Below are positions 28,090 to 37,905 of a DNA stretch of 64,000 bases, in pieces (the stretch's first letter is position 1; each line of letters begins with the position of its first letter). The DNA is from Methylophilaceae bacterium 11 (GTDB taxonomy: Bacteria; Pseudomonadota; Gammaproteobacteria; Burkholderiales; Methylophilaceae): positions 1,240,001 through 1,304,000 of the forward strand of contig JCKJ01000001.1 of assembly GCA_000525025.1 (NCBI GenBank), written 5' to 3'. A model generated the notes under the pieces. That model saw nothing but the letters and a program-made list of their open reading frames with translations, was not told where the DNA came from and searched no databases. The position numbers were made by a program, and so were the translations under genes.

Positions 28090-29508
28090 TTAAATGCCTT
28101 CGTGTGCTGCAATCGCTGCAGAAATGGCTGCAGCAAATAACTCAGGTGGAAACTCGGTTTTGTAGTTAACAAGCTCCGGGTGTGCTTCCACAAAGCTGGT
28201 GTTAAAGTTAGCATCTCTAAAGTCGGGATGCTTCATGATTTCTTGGTAATATGGAATGGTGGTTTTAACACCATATACCACCATGTCATCAAGTGCTCGT
28301 CTGCCACGCTCAATGACGCCTTCCCAATCTAGCGCCCAAACAGTCAGTTTCGCGCACATCGAATCATAATAGGGCGGAATAACATAACCACTGTAAATGG
28401 CAGCATCCATTCTGACCCCAGGGCCGCCCGGAGAGTAGTAGCGCGTAATCTTACCAAAGCTTGGTAGAAAGTCATTTTTAGGATCTTCCGCATTAATGCG
28501 GTATTCCATGGCAAAGCCACGAAAATGAATTTCGCTCTGTTTGTATTGCAATGGCAGTCCGTAGGCTACGCGAATTTGCTCCTGCACAATATCCACGCCA
28601 GTGATGGTTTCTGTCACCGTGTGCTCCACTTGCAAGCGCGTATTCATTTCCATGAAGTAGAACGTATTGTCAGAATCAAGCAAGAACTCTACGGTGCCTG
28701 CATTTTCGTAACCCACTGCTTTGGCGGCTTTCACTGCCAATCCGCCAATATAGTCACGTTGTGCTTGGCTGAGTTGTGGGGAGGGTGCAATTTCAATCAG
28801 TTTTTGGTTGCGGCGTTGAATAGAGCAATCACGTTCAAACAAGTGAATCACATTGCCATGGCTGTCGGCCAATACTTGTACTTCAATATGGCGTGGTGAC
28901 ACCACACATTTTTCTAAAAACACTTCCGGCTTACCAAAAGCTTTGCTCGCCTCGGAAATGACACGGTCGTAATTGGTCAGTAAATCTTTCTCAGAGTCAC
29001 AACGTCGAATGCCGCGCCCACCACCGCCATTGGTGGCCTTTAGCATGACTGGATAGCCGATTGAGTTGGCGAGCTTGACCGCCTCATCCAAATTTTCCAA
29101 GTTGCCATCACTGCCCGGTGTGCATGGAATGCCAGCACTGGTCATGGCATTGCGTGCTTGAATTTTGTCGCCCATTTGGCGAATCACATTGGCATCCGGA
29201 CCAATGAATTTAATGCCACGGCGTGCACAGATTTCGGCTAATTCCGGATTCTCGGATAAAAAACCGTAGCCAGGATGCAACGCATCACAGCCTGCGGCTA
29301 CAGCCACGTTGACGATATTGTGCGCGTTCAGGTAGCCGGCAACGGGATCCGTCCCAATGTTATAGGCTTCGTCCGCTTTTTTTACATGTAATGCATGGCG
29401 ATCCGCCTCTGCATAAATGGCAACCGATTTAATGCCCATCTCAGAGCACGCGCGCACAATGCGTACAGCGATTTCCCCACGATTAGCGACCAATATTTTT
29501 TTGAACAC
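28090..29508 (-). CDS. pycA: Pyruvate carboxylase subunit A (biotin carboxylase, AccC-type; GTG start)
   Basis: A 472-residue ATP-grasp biotin carboxylase. FKKILVANRGEIAVRIVRAC opens the protein, KATNGGGGRGIR (about residues 160-171) is the ATP glycine loop, and MEMNTRLQVEHTVTE (about 288-302) holds Mg-binding residues. By sequence alone it could be AccC of acetyl-CoA carboxylase, but accB is absent here and the linked gene is a carboxyltransferase/biotin protein. The frame starts with GTG at 29508. A divergent 136-bp gap separates it from yceD and probably contains promoters for both directions. Confidence 0.87.
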   Translation of the reverse strand: MFKKILVANRGEIAVRIVRACSEMGIKSVAIYAEADRHALHVKKADEAYNIGTDPVAGYLNAHNIVNVAVAAGCDALHPGYGFLSENPELAEICARRGIKFIGPDANVIRQMGDKIQARNAMTSAGIPCTPGSDGNLENLDEAVKLANSIGYPVMLKATNGGGGRGIRRCDSEKDLLTNYDRVISEASKAFGKPEVFLEKCVVSPRHIEVQVLADSHGNVIHLFERDCSIQRRNQKLIEIAPSPQLSQAQRDYIGGLAVKAAKAVGYENAGTVEFLLDSDNTFYFMEMNTRLQVEHTVTETITGVDIVQEQIRVAYGLPLQYKQSEIHFRGFAMEYRINAEDPKNDFLPSFGKITRYYSPGGPGVRMDAAIYSGYVIPPYYDSMCAKLTVWALDWEGVIERGRRALDDMVVYGVKTTIPYYQEIMKHPDFRDANFNTSFVEAHPELVNYKTEFPPELFAAAISAAIAAHEGI

Positions 29509-29644
29509 AAGACACCTGAATTCTGACTAACAAACTTTTCAATTGTAACACGGGCGTCACTGCTTATAAAGGTGACGCTGGCGACAATTTGCCCCAACGT
29601 TTAGAATGGCACTCTTCATTTAAGTATGTGAATTTGAGGAAGCA

Positions 29645-30139
29645 ATGGAAGCGCATTACATTAATAATCTGGATTTTGCCAAGCGACAGCAAGTACTTGT
29701 GGGAGATGTACCATTGGCCAATTTGACACGCTTGAATGCGATGCTGGCAGAACAGCATGTGGCTGGTACGTCAAAAGTGAGCTTTAAGCTGGCTGGACAG
29801 TCGCATCGTTTTCAATTGCCAAGTTTGCATTTGGATGTTGAAGCAAATTTGCCCATGGTGTGTCAGCGCTGCTTAGAGCCGATGCATGTGCCCATGACGC
29901 TACATTTTGACTATGTGATTAGTGCTGAAGATGCTACGGCGCTAGACGAGAATGATGATTTGGATTGGGTTGAGTCATCCGAGGCGATGGATATACAGGC
30001 TCTAATAGAAGATGAGTTGTTGATTGCGTTGCCGATTGCGCCAGTACATCAGACGCAATGTAAGCAGTTAAATCTGGAGAGCGGGGAAAAGCCCAATCCG
30101 TTTTCTGTATTAAAGGCCTTAAAAAAGGACGGAAATTAA
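29645..30139 (+). CDS. yceD: YceD (DUF177), large-subunit rRNA accumulation protein
   Basis: A 164-residue DUF177 protein. The conserved core is PMVCQRCLEPM (about residues 75-85), with a CxxC pair probably binding metal together with a later cysteine near QTQCKQ, then a very acidic stretch and a C-terminal PNPFSVLKALKK. In E. coli and chloroplasts this family is needed for normal 23S rRNA levels. GAGGAA ahead of the ATG at 29645 is a fair ribosome site. It is the first gene of the yceD-rpmF-plsX-fab cluster. Confidence 0.9.
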   Translation: MEAHYINNLDFAKRQQVLVGDVPLANLTRLNAMLAEQHVAGTSKVSFKLAGQSHRFQLPSLHLDVEANLPMVCQRCLEPMHVPMTLHFDYVISAEDATALDENDDLDWVESSEAMDIQALIEDELLIALPIAPVHQTQCKQLNLESGEKPNPFSVLKALKKDGN

Positions 30140-30158
30140 GATAATTTATGACAATATG

Positions 30159-30194
30159 TTGTGTTTTGATTTACACATGAACACAAAATAGATT
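30159..30194 (+). promoter_or_regulatory. Putative rpmF promoter overlapping an inverted repeat
   Basis: TTGATT (30166-30171) and TAGATT (30189-30194) are 17 bp apart and fit a sigma-70 promoter. The -35 and spacer lie between the arms of an inverted repeat, TTGTGTT (30159-30165) and AACACAA (30180-30186), which may be an operator. Confidence 0.4.
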
Positions 30195-30278
30195 ACTATT
30201 ATGGATTAGTCACTTATCGCATATTTTACATGATTGCCATGAATCTTCATTTTTGGCAGTTTTTAATTGGAGTACATT

Positions 30279-30458
30279 ATGGCAGTTCAACAAAATAAAA
30301 AGTCACCTTCAAAACGTGGCATGCATCGTTCACACGATTTCTTAACAAACCCACCATTAGCCGTTGAGCCAACGACAGGTGAGACACACTTGCGTCATCA
30401 CGTGAGTCCAAATGGCTACTACCGTGGTCGTAAAGTAATGCCTGCTAAAGGTGAGTAA
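30279..30458 (+). CDS. rpmF: 50S ribosomal protein L32
   Basis: A 59-residue ribosomal protein L32. [20 protein letters not shown] is the standard start of the family. TTGGAG at 30267-30272 sits 6 bases before the ATG at 30279 and rules out the upstream in-frame start at 30267. It lacks the four zinc cysteines of some L32 proteins and belongs to the zinc-free type common in proteobacteria. In bacteria rpmF usually leads the fatty acid cluster, as it does here. Confidence 0.97.
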   Translation: MAVQQNKKSPSKRGMHRSHDFLTNPPLAVEPTTGETHLRHHVSPNGYYRGRKVMPAKGE

Positions 30459-30509
30459 TTGTTAATCTGCTGCTATCTTTATTGATACAAAAGCAAGGTT
30501 AATTAAATG

Positions 30510-30536
30510 CGCCGCACTGTGACAAGTGCGGCGTTT
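30510..30536 (+). terminator. Strong GC-rich hairpin between rpmF and plsX
   Basis: A 9-bp stem CGCCGCACT/AGTGCGGCG with a 6-base loop is followed by only TTT. The short T tract suggests partial termination or an mRNA stability element rather than a full stop. Confidence 0.55.
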
Positions 30537-30599
30537 GCATATCTAGCTTGAGTTAATCACAGGCCATTGGCCCATTTGAATGCACGTTTGGATACTATT

Positions 30600-31673
30600 A
30601 TGACCACATCTCACCATCACCCGCACATGGATATCACGATTGCAATTGACGCCATGGGCGGTGACCATGGGCCGCACGTAACTGTGCCGGCGGCAATTCA
30701 AGCTATTCGAGAAAATGCCAGAGTAAATATCGTTTTGGTAGGATTGCAAGATGCGATTCAGGCTGAGATGACTGCACATAAGGTCAGCACTAGTCCGCGT
30801 CTACGCATTCATCATGCCAGCGAAGTGGTGCAAATGGACGAATCCCCACAGAGTGCTTTGAAAAACAAAAAAGACTCTTCCATGCGCGTCGCCATTAATA
30901 TGGTGAAAACCGGAGAGGCGCATGCCTGTGTCAGCGCCGGTAACACTGGCGCATTGATGGCTACTGCGCGTTTCGTTTTAAAAACACTGCCTGGAATTGA
31001 TCGACCTGCCATTGCCTCTTCATTGCCTTCGGAAAAAGGGACAACTTTTATGTTGGACTTGGGTGCCAATGCAGACTGCACGCCTGAGCATTTGTACCAA
31101 TTTGCCATCATGGGGGCGATGTTGGTCAGCAGCGTTGAAAACAAGCCGAATCCAAGCATTGGTTTATTAAATATTGGCTCAGAAGAAATCAAAGGCAATG
31201 AAGTGGTAAAGCAGGCGGGCGAATTGTTGCGCAATAGTCACCTCAATTTCTATGGCAATATTGAAGGCGATGATATTTTTAAAGGTACCACCGATATTGT
31301 GGTGTGTGATGGCTTTGTAGGTAATGTGTCTTTAAAAACGACCGAAGGCTTGGCCCACATGATGGGCAAATTTTTAACGCAAGAGTTTAAAAAGAACTGG
31401 CTAACCAAGCTGATGGCGCTAGGGGCGATGCCTGTATTAAAGGCGTTCAAAAAACGTTTGGATCCGCGCCGTTACAATGGCGCGAGTTTCCTCGGTTTGC
31501 GCGGTATCGTTGTGAAAAGTCACGGCGGCGCAGACAGTGTGGCGTTTTGCAATGCCCTGCATGTGGCTATTGATGAGGCGGGCAGTGGTATGTTAAAACG
31601 CATCTCTGAGCAGCTGGAATTGGAGCATGCGCAAATTCTTTCTACGCCAACAGTCACTGAGCAAACAGCTTAA
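30600..31673 (+). CDS. plsX: Phosphate acyltransferase PlsX
   Basis: A 357-residue enzyme that makes acyl-phosphate from acyl-ACP, the first step of phospholipid synthesis. The opening [14 protein letters not shown] lies at about residues 11-24, and [10 protein letters not shown] (about 110) and [11 protein letters not shown] follow. I chose the ATG at 30600, with the weak TTGGA before it; the ATG at 30627 and a TTG at 30567 are alternatives. It is followed 41 bases later by fabH, as in most bacteria. Confidence 0.95.
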   Translation: MTTSHHHPHMDITIAIDAMGGDHGPHVTVPAAIQAIRENARVNIVLVGLQDAIQAEMTAHKVSTSPRLRIHHASEVVQMDESPQSALKNKKDSSMRVAINMVKTGEAHACVSAGNTGALMATARFVLKTLPGIDRPAIASSLPSEKGTTFMLDLGANADCTPEHLYQFAIMGAMLVSSVENKPNPSIGLLNIGSEEIKGNEVVKQAGELLRNSHLNFYGNIEGDDIFKGTTDIVVCDGFVGNVSLKTTEGLAHMMGKFLTQEFKKNWLTKLMALGAMPVLKAFKKRLDPRRYNGASFLGLRGIVVKSHGGADSVAFCNALHVAIDEAGSGMLKRISEQLELEHAQILSTPTVTEQTA

Positions 31674-31714
31674 ATGGTAGGTTTTGCAGCACTTTTCAGG
31701 CATAATCTCACGCT

Positions 31715-32656
31715 ATGATTTATTCAAAAATAGCCGGGACAGGTAGCTACCTCCCACCCAAAATCCTCACCAATCAAGATTTAGAAAAAATGGTGGATAC
31801 CACCGATGAGTGGATTTTTTCCCGCACCGGAATACGTGAGCGTCACATTGTTGAGCAGGAAACCACGAGTGATCTTGCCTATGAGGCATCTAAGCAAGCA
31901 ATTTTAGCGGCGTCTGTGCAAGCCTCAGACATCGATTTGATTATTGTGGCAACCACCACGCCGGACAAAATATTCCCAAGCGTTGCCACCATGGTGCAGC
32001 GTAAGTTAGGTATTTCTGGCTGTCCTGCATTTGATATTCAGGCAGTATGTAGTGGGTTTGTGTATGCATTGGCAGTAGCTAATAACTTTATTAAAGCGGG
32101 TACTAACCGTTGTGTATTAGTCATTGGCGCAGATAGTTTTTCTCGCATTACAGATTACACGGATCGCAGTAACTGTATCTTGTGGGGCGATGGTGCTGGG
32201 GCTGTGATTTTACAAGCCGGTACTGAACAAGGCGTGATTTCCACACATATTCATGCGGATGGGCAATATGAAAAAATGTTGCATGTACCCAGAAGTGGTG
32301 GAAAGCAAGATTACGTGCAGATGGAAGGCAATGCCGTCTTTAAAGTGGCCGTGAACACCTTGGATCAAATTGTAGACGAGACCTTGACTGCCAACGGATT
32401 GCAAAAATCCGATGTGGACTGGTTGGTGCCGCACCAAGCCAATATTCGTATTTTGCAGGCAACTGCTAAAAAATTAGATATGTCGATGGATCGCGTTGTG
32501 GTGACTGTAGATAAACATGGGAACACCTCTGCGGCCTCTATCCCGCTTGCCTTGGACACTGCGGTACGTGATGGTCGAATTCAGCGCGGGCAAATCGTTC
32601 TCATGGAAGCGTTTGGTGGCGGATTCACTTGGGGTTCCGCGCTTGTTAAGTATTAA
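31715..32656 (+). CDS. fabH: 3-oxoacyl-ACP synthase III (FabH)
   Basis: A 313-residue ketoacyl synthase that starts fatty acid synthesis by condensing acetyl-CoA with malonyl-ACP. The catalytic cysteine is in [10 protein letters not shown] (about residue 112). The histidine is in [11 protein letters not shown] (about 241), and the asparagine in [11 protein letters not shown] (about 271). The protein length is normal. It is followed by fabD in the same direction with a 25-base gap. Confidence 0.97.
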   Translation: MIYSKIAGTGSYLPPKILTNQDLEKMVDTTDEWIFSRTGIRERHIVEQETTSDLAYEASKQAILAASVQASDIDLIIVATTTPDKIFPSVATMVQRKLGISGCPAFDIQAVCSGFVYALAVANNFIKAGTNRCVLVIGADSFSRITDYTDRSNCILWGDGAGAVILQAGTEQGVISTHIHADGQYEKMLHVPRSGGKQDYVQMEGNAVFKVAVNTLDQIVDETLTANGLQKSDVDWLVPHQANIRILQATAKKLDMSMDRVVVTVDKHGNTSAASIPLALDTAVRDGRIQRGQIVLMEAFGGGFTWGSALVKY

Positions 32657-32681
32657 TACCGTATTTTAGGAATATTTCAGC

Positions 32682-33605
32682 ATGCAGAATTTCGCATTTT
32701 TCTTTCCAGGTCAGGGTTCTCAATCGGTTGGCATGATGGCTGGTTTTGAAGGTTTGGCTGTCATTCAAGAGACATTTCAGCAGGCCTCGGACACTCTCAA
32801 GACAGACTTTTGGGGGATGGTGACCGAGCCTAACGAATTGTTGAACCAGACACAACATACACAACCGCTGATGTTAACAGCAGGTATTGCTACTTGGCGT
32901 GCTTATCAACAGCTGGGCGGCACTGCGCCAAGTGTGTTGGCTGGCCATAGCTTGGGTGAGTACACCGCGCTAGTGGCAGCAGGTGCGCTCAGCTTTGAGG
33001 ATGCTTTACCTCTAGTGAAGTTCCGCGCTGAAGTAATGCAAAGCGCCGTGCCGGAAGGGCAAGGGGCGATGGCGGCTATTCTTGGGCTGGGCGATGATGT
33101 GGTGCGTGCTGTTTGTGCCGAGTCAGCGCAGGGCGAGGTATTAGAAGCCGTGAATTTTAACTCGCCCGGACAAGTGGTGATTGCTGGCAATAAAGCGGCA
33201 GTAGAGCGCGGCATGGAGTTGGCAAAAGCCAAAGGTGCAAAACGTGCGTTGCCGTTGCCTGTAAGCGTACCTTCGCACTGTGCATTAATGAAACCTGCCG
33301 CAGAAAAATTGGCTGAGTACTTGAAGTCTGTACAGGTGCAAGTACCTAACATCAGCGTGCTACATAATGCTGATGTAAAAAGCTATACGGATGTAGATGC
33401 AATTAAGCATGCTTTAGTACAGCAATTGTATAGCTCGGTCAGATGGGTGGAAACAGTGCAAGCGATTCATCAGCAAGGTGTTGCCGTGGCTGCGGAATGT
33501 GGTCCAGGTAAAGTGTTGGCTGGACTCACCAAACGCATTGTGGCCGATATGAGCTGTGTTGCGTTGACAAATCAAACATCTATTAATGAGTTTATCTCAT
33601 TATAA
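32682..33605 (+). CDS. fabD: Malonyl-CoA:ACP transacylase (FabD)
   Basis: A 307-residue acyltransferase that moves malonyl from CoA to ACP. FFPGQGSQSVGM opens the protein (residues 7-18). GHSLGEYTAL holds the nucleophilic serine (about 88-97), and PVSVPSHCALM contains the histidine (about 198-208). TAGGAATATTTCAGC before the ATG is a fair ribosome site. It is placed between fabH and fabG, the standard order. Confidence 0.97.
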   Translation: MQNFAFFFPGQGSQSVGMMAGFEGLAVIQETFQQASDTLKTDFWGMVTEPNELLNQTQHTQPLMLTAGIATWRAYQQLGGTAPSVLAGHSLGEYTALVAAGALSFEDALPLVKFRAEVMQSAVPEGQGAMAAILGLGDDVVRAVCAESAQGEVLEAVNFNSPGQVVIAGNKAAVERGMELAKAKGAKRALPLPVSVPSHCALMKPAAEKLAEYLKSVQVQVPNISVLHNADVKSYTDVDAIKHALVQQLYSSVRWVETVQAIHQQGVAVAAECGPGKVLAGLTKRIVADMSCVALTNQTSINEFISL

Positions 33606-33653
33606 TTTTATAAATAATACTCATTAATATCAATATATTACAGGGGATATCTA

Positions 33654-34394
33654 ATGTTAAATAATCAAATAGCGTTGGTCACAGGTGCCAGTCGTGGTAT
33701 TGGTGCAGCCATTGCAAAAGCACTTGGTGAACAAGGCGCTACCGTGATTGGTACAGCAACTTCTGCTGCTGGTGCTGATGCAATTACTGCAGCATTGAAA
33801 ACTGCTGGCGTGAATGGCGTGGGCTTGGCATTAGATGTGACACAACCTGAGCAAGTGGATGCTGTGTTGAAACAAATTGCCGAGCAATATGGGGATGTGG
33901 CTATTCTTGTGAATAACGCCGGGATTACTAAAGATACACTATTGATGCGGATGAAGGACGAAGATTGGGATGCGGTACTGAACACCAATCTTAAATCTGT
34001 ATTTCGCATGAGTCAGGCCGTGTTGCGCCCGATGATGAAAGCGCGTCAAGGTCGTATTATCAACATTTCTAGTGTGGTAGGCCATATGGGTAATGCAGGC
34101 CAAACAAACTACGCAGCAGCCAAGGCGGGCATGACAGGGTTTACAAAATCTTTAGCGGCCGAAGTAGGTAGCCGTGGGATTACCGTGAATTGTGTGGCAC
34201 CTGGCTTTATTGAAACCGATATGACGGCTGAACTGCCGGAAGATATTAAACAGCAGATGTTGACGCGAGTGCCGCTAGCACGTTTGGGCCATGTGGATGA
34301 GATTGCGGCTACAGTGGCCTTTTTGGCTTCGCCAAGTGCTGCGTATATTACTGGTGAGACCATTCATGTGAATGGTGGTATGTATTGCGCTTAA
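33654..34394 (+). CDS. fabG: 3-oxoacyl-ACP reductase (FabG)
   Basis: A 246-residue short-chain dehydrogenase that reduces 3-oxoacyl-ACP with NADPH. TGASRGIGAAIAKALG binds the cofactor (residues 10-25). NNAGIT (about 87-92) follows, and the catalytic triad is in ISSVVG and YAAAKAG (Tyr about 151, Lys about 155). CAGGGGATATCTA provides the ribosome site. A good terminator overlaps its last base and separates it from the separately promoted acpP. Confidence 0.97.
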   Translation: MLNNQIALVTGASRGIGAAIAKALGEQGATVIGTATSAAGADAITAALKTAGVNGVGLALDVTQPEQVDAVLKQIAEQYGDVAILVNNAGITKDTLLMRMKDEDWDAVLNTNLKSVFRMSQAVLRPMMKARQGRIINISSVVGHMGNAGQTNYAAAKAGMTGFTKSLAAEVGSRGITVNCVAPGFIETDMTAELPEDIKQQMLTRVPLARLGHVDEIAATVAFLASPSAAYITGETIHVNGGMYCA

Positions 34395-34425
34395 TACTTA
34401 TTGTGTAAATTAATAAGTATTTTTT
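34393..34425 (+). terminator. Rho-independent terminator after fabG
   Basis: A perfect 10-bp stem AATACTTATT/AATAAGTATT with a 9-base loop runs into TTTTT. The first two bases overlap the fabG stop codon. Confidence 0.8.
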
Positions 34426-34451
34426 GTGTTATTGCGTAGTTTTGCTAGAAT
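34424..34451 (+). promoter_or_regulatory. acpP promoter
   Basis: TTGTGT (34424-34429) and TAGAAT (34446-34451) are separated by 16 bp, and TGC before the -10 makes it an extended element. It directly follows the fabG terminator, so acpP can be expressed more strongly than the other fab genes. Confidence 0.65.
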
Positions 34452-34498
34452 GTGCGCTTAGCAAAACAACGCTAATTTTTAACTAAAGGGGTATTTAG

Positions 34499-34735
34499 AT
34501 GTCTGACATCGAACAACGCGTAAAAAAAATCGTTTGTGAACAATTAGGTGCAAACGAAGCTGACGTAAAAAATAATTCATCTTTTGTGGATGATTTAGGA
34601 GCTGATTCACTTGATACAGTTGAGTTGGTTATGGCACTTGAGGAAGAGTTTGACTGCGAGATTCCAGATGATGAAGCAGAAAAAATTACGACAGTGCAAC
34701 AAGCGATTGACTACGTCAACGCCAACCTCAAATAA
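34499..34735 (+). CDS. acpP: Acyl carrier protein
   Basis: A 78-residue acidic carrier protein. The serine of [18 protein letters not shown] (about residue 37) receives phosphopantetheine. AAAGGGGTATTTAG before the ATG supplies the ribosome site. It has its own promoter and ends before a hairpin ahead of fabF. The size and sequence are those of typical proteobacterial ACP. Confidence 0.98.
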   Translation: MSDIEQRVKKIVCEQLGANEADVKNNSSFVDDLGADSLDTVELVMALEEEFDCEIPDDEAEKITTVQQAIDYVNANLK

Positions 34736-34746
34736 ATTCCATACTT

Positions 34747-34775
34747 ATCAGCTCTCGAGAGAGGGCTGATTTCTT
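34747..34775 (+). terminator. Hairpin between acpP and fabF
   Basis: The 10-bp stem ATCAGCTCTC/GAGGGCTGAT (one T-G pair) with loop GAGA is followed by TTCTTAAT, directly before the fabF start at 34779. It may be an attenuator or stabilise the acpP transcript. Confidence 0.5.
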
Positions 34776-34778
34776 AAT

Positions 34779-36011
34779 ATGACTAAACGCAGAGTAGTAG
34801 TGACGGGTTTAGGCGTGGTTTCTCCGGTGGGTATCGGGGTTTCTACCGCTTGGCAAAACCTCATTGCAGGCCGATCAGGCATCACCCGTATCACCAAATT
34901 TGATCCAAGTAATTTTGCATCGCAAGTAGCTGGTGAAGTGAAAAACTTCAACGTAGAAGATTTTCTGCCAGCTAAAGATGCAAGACGCATGGACACTTTT
35001 ATTCAATACGGCTTAGCCGCGGGGATAGAAGCGTTCAAAGATTCCGGTATCGAAGTGACCGAGCAAAATGCCGAGCGTATTGGCGTAGCCATTGGTTCTG
35101 GTATTGGTGGCTTGGGCTTAATTGAATCCACCAACGATACTTATGATGAAGGTGGTCCACGTAAAGTGTCTCCATTCTTCATTCCCGGCACTATCATTAA
35201 TATGATCTCCGGCAATCTATCCATTATGTTTGGCTTAAAAGGGCCAAATGTAGCCATTGTGACAGCCTGTACGACGGGTACACACTGTATTGGTGATGCT
35301 TCAAGAATGATTGAGTACGGGGATGCCGATGTCATGGTGGCAGGCGGTGCTGAAGCTGCCATTACTGAGCTGAGTGTTGCGGGCTTTGCCTCTGCACGTG
35401 CGCTATCTAACAGGAACGATGACCCGGCAACGGCTAGTCGCCCTTGGGATAAAGACCGTGATGGATTTGTGATTGGCGAAGGTGCTGGCGTATTGGTGTT
35501 GGAAGAGTATGAGCATGCCAAGGCCAGAGGCGCTAAAATCTATGCTGAGCTTTCTGGCTATGGCATGAGTGCTGATGCCTACCATATGACTGCGCCTAAC
35601 ATGGATGGACCTAGACGTTCGATGGTCAATGCGTTGAAAAATGCTGGGGTGAATCCAACGGATGTGCAGTTTATGAATGCGCATGGCACTTCTACACCGC
35701 TGGGTGATACCAATGAAACCAATGCCATCAAAGCCACATTTGGTGACCATGCATACAATTTAGTGGTGAACTCGACTAAATCGATGACTGGGCACTTATT
35801 AGGCGGAGCAGGTGGGTTGGAGTCTGTCTTTACGGTACTTTCTATTCACCATCAATTATCGCCGCCTACCATCAACCTGATGAATCCGGATCCAGATTGT
35901 GATTTGGATTACTGCGCGAATACAGCACGTGATCTTAAAATCAATTATGCCCTGAAGAACAATTTTGGGTTTGGTGGCACCAACGGTAGCTTGTTGTTTA
36001 AAAAAGTCTAG
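34779..36011 (+). CDS. fabF: 3-oxoacyl-ACP synthase II (FabF)
   Basis: A 410-residue condensing enzyme for chain elongation. [17 protein letters not shown] is the usual start. The catalytic cysteine is in [14 protein letters not shown] (about residue 164), and the two histidines are in [11 protein letters not shown] (about 304) and [12 protein letters not shown] (about 341). No separate ribosome site of strength is evident, and the hairpin lies just before it. A terminator closes the transcription unit. Confidence 0.97.
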   Translation: MTKRRVVVTGLGVVSPVGIGVSTAWQNLIAGRSGITRITKFDPSNFASQVAGEVKNFNVEDFLPAKDARRMDTFIQYGLAAGIEAFKDSGIEVTEQNAERIGVAIGSGIGGLGLIESTNDTYDEGGPRKVSPFFIPGTIINMISGNLSIMFGLKGPNVAIVTACTTGTHCIGDASRMIEYGDADVMVAGGAEAAITELSVAGFASARALSNRNDDPATASRPWDKDRDGFVIGEGAGVLVLEEYEHAKARGAKIYAELSGYGMSADAYHMTAPNMDGPRRSMVNALKNAGVNPTDVQFMNAHGTSTPLGDTNETNAIKATFGDHAYNLVVNSTKSMTGHLLGGAGGLESVFTVLSIHHQLSPPTINLMNPDPDCDLDYCANTARDLKINYALKNNFGFGGTNGSLLFKKV

Positions 36012-36024
36012 CGCTTGGTATGTT

Positions 36025-36060
36025 AAAAAAGCCTGTGTTAACCATAGCACAGGCTTTTTT
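36025..36060 (+). terminator. Rho-independent terminator after fabF
   Basis: The A-rich arm AAAAAAGCCTGTG pairs with CACAGGCTTTTTT (36048-36060), giving a 7-bp GC core with flanking A-T pairs and a 10-base loop. Confidence 0.9.
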
Positions 36061-36088
36061 GTTTGTAGCTGCTATGGTTTAATTGCGC

Positions 36089-36910
36089 ATGATGAATAAG
36101 CAACACACCTATTTGATTAATGGCGGCACAGATGATGCCGTGAGTGCGTTAGACCGTGGTTTGAACTATGGCGATGGCGTATTTCGCACTTTCCAAGTGG
36201 TGGATTGCGTACCGGTCAACTGGCCCATTCAGTACCAAAAACTGGTCGCCGACTGTGGTGCCATTGGTATTGTTTGCCCCAGTGCAGAGTTACTGATGGC
36301 TGACTTTCAGGTACTGTTTGCGATAGATGAGGCAGCGGTGGCTAAAGTCATGATTACGCGTGGGATTGGCGAACGTGGCTATGCACCACCCGCGGTGACT
36401 ACGCCTACACGTATCGTGTTGAAATCGCCAATGCCAGTATATGCAGAAACTAACTTCAGCGAAGGAGTGTCTTTATATGTGTGCAAAACGCCAGTGGCGC
36501 ACCAACCCATGCTGGCTGGCATTAAACATTTAAATCGCTTGGAAAACGTACTGGCGCGTGCTGAAAGTCTAGACCCTGTTTATGTGGATGGGCTCATGCT
36601 GGATGTGGATGGCCATGTGATTGAGTGCACGAGCGCCAATTTTTTTATACGGATTGGCAAGCGCTTGATTACACCGGATGTGACGCAAGCAGGCGTGGCA
36701 GGTGTGACTAGGCAGCGTATTGTAGACTTGGCACATTATCTTCAGTTGACAGCTGAGATAGGCCATATCCGTTTAAGTGATGTGTTGTCGGCAGATGAAG
36801 TCATTATCTGTAATAGCCTATATGGTGCTTGGCAAGTAAGACGTATTGGCGATACCCATTGGCCGGCTGGATCGCTAGCCCATGATTTAAGAGAGTTGCT
36901 TAAGGTATGA
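36089..36910 (+). CDS. pabC: Aminodeoxychorismate lyase
   Basis: A 273-residue PLP enzyme of fold type IV that releases pyruvate from aminodeoxychorismate to give p-aminobenzoate for folate. DRGLNYGDGVFRTF (about residues 21-34) and the active-site lysine in AGIKHLNRLENVLA (about 141), then EVIICNSLYG near the end, are family marks. ATGs at 36089 and 36092 are both possible, and no clear ribosome site was found. It overlaps mltG by 4 bases, the conserved pabC-mltG-tmk-holB order. Confidence 0.93.
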   Translation: MMNKQHTYLINGGTDDAVSALDRGLNYGDGVFRTFQVVDCVPVNWPIQYQKLVADCGAIGIVCPSAELLMADFQVLFAIDEAAVAKVMITRGIGERGYAPPAVTTPTRIVLKSPMPVYAETNFSEGVSLYVCKTPVAHQPMLAGIKHLNRLENVLARAESLDPVYVDGLMLDVDGHVIECTSANFFIRIGKRLITPDVTQAGVAGVTRQRIVDLAHYLQLTAEIGHIRLSDVLSADEVIICNSLYGAWQVRRIGDTHWPAGSLAHDLRELLKV

Positions 36911-37902
36911 TAAAAAAATTACGGTTGCTACTATGGATAGCAATCATCGGATGTGTTGGGTTAGCAGCCTGGATGGCGTACTACGCGAAAACACCGCTCA
37001 ATATCCGACCGGACGCGCAAGAAATTACGATCAAGCCCAATAGTAGCTTGAGAAGTATTGCTAAGCAATTGGTAGCGCAAGGCGTACTTAAGACAGAGTG
37101 GCCTTTTGTATTGTTGGCCAAAGTGCTCAAGAAAGAGCCTTACCTACAAGCTGGCGATTACACGCTCAATAAAAATATCAATCCATATCAACTGCTGTTG
37201 TCACTTAACCATGGCAAATCGACACAAGGCAGCATTACATTTATTGAGGGTAAAACGTTTAAGCAAATGCGTCAGCGCTTAGCTAAAAACGATGCAATTA
37301 AACATACGATTCATGGGCTGTCTGACGCAGAGGTCATGCAAGTAGTGGGGCGAGGGGAGCATCATGCGGAGGGATTGTTCTTTCCGGATACTTTTTACTT
37401 TGACCGAGGCACTTTGGATACGGTGGTCTTAAAGCGCGCCTATGAAATCATGCAAAATAGGCTCACCAAAGCATGGGCGACCAAAGCGGATGGTTTGCCA
37501 TATAAAACCAGCTATGATGCTTTAATCATGGCTTCTATCATCGAAAAAGAAACCGGTAAAGCCAGTGAGCGTGAAATGATTGCTGGCGTGTTTATCAATC
37601 GGCTACGCATAGGCATGCGTTTACAGACGGACCCCACTATTATCTATGGCATGGGCGATGACTATCAAGGCAATATCCGCCGAAAAGACTTGGTGAAAGA
37701 CACGCCCTACAATACTTACACGCGTAGCGGTTTGCCGCCAACGCCCATCGCGATGCCCGGGTTGGCATCGATTGAAGCAGCGCTACATCCGGCCAATACG
37801 AAAGCGCTGTATTTTGTAGGCAAAGGAGATGGCAGCCATGCGTTTTCGAATAATTTGGCTGACCATAACCGCGCCGTTGTTAAATATCAATTACAGAAAT
37901 AA
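36907..37902 (+). CDS. mltG: Endolytic murein transglycosylase MltG
   Basis: A 331-residue inner-membrane lytic transglycosylase that cuts nascent glycan strands and so sets their length. One N-terminal membrane helix (about residues 5-26) is followed by a LysM-like subdomain and the YceG catalytic domain with IMASIIEKETG (catalytic Glu about 217), QTDPTIIYGMG and NTYTRSGLPPTPIAMPG. The start lies within pabC's last codons and tmk follows 3 bases later. Confidence 0.95.
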   Translation: MIKKLRLLLWIAIIGCVGLAAWMAYYAKTPLNIRPDAQEITIKPNSSLRSIAKQLVAQGVLKTEWPFVLLAKVLKKEPYLQAGDYTLNKNINPYQLLLSLNHGKSTQGSITFIEGKTFKQMRQRLAKNDAIKHTIHGLSDAEVMQVVGRGEHHAEGLFFPDTFYFDRGTLDTVVLKRAYEIMQNRLTKAWATKADGLPYKTSYDALIMASIIEKETGKASEREMIAGVFINRLRIGMRLQTDPTIIYGMGDDYQGNIRRKDLVKDTPYNTYTRSGLPPTPIAMPGLASIEAALHPANTKALYFVGKGDGSHAFSNNLADHNRAVVKYQLQK

Positions 37903-37905
37903 ATC

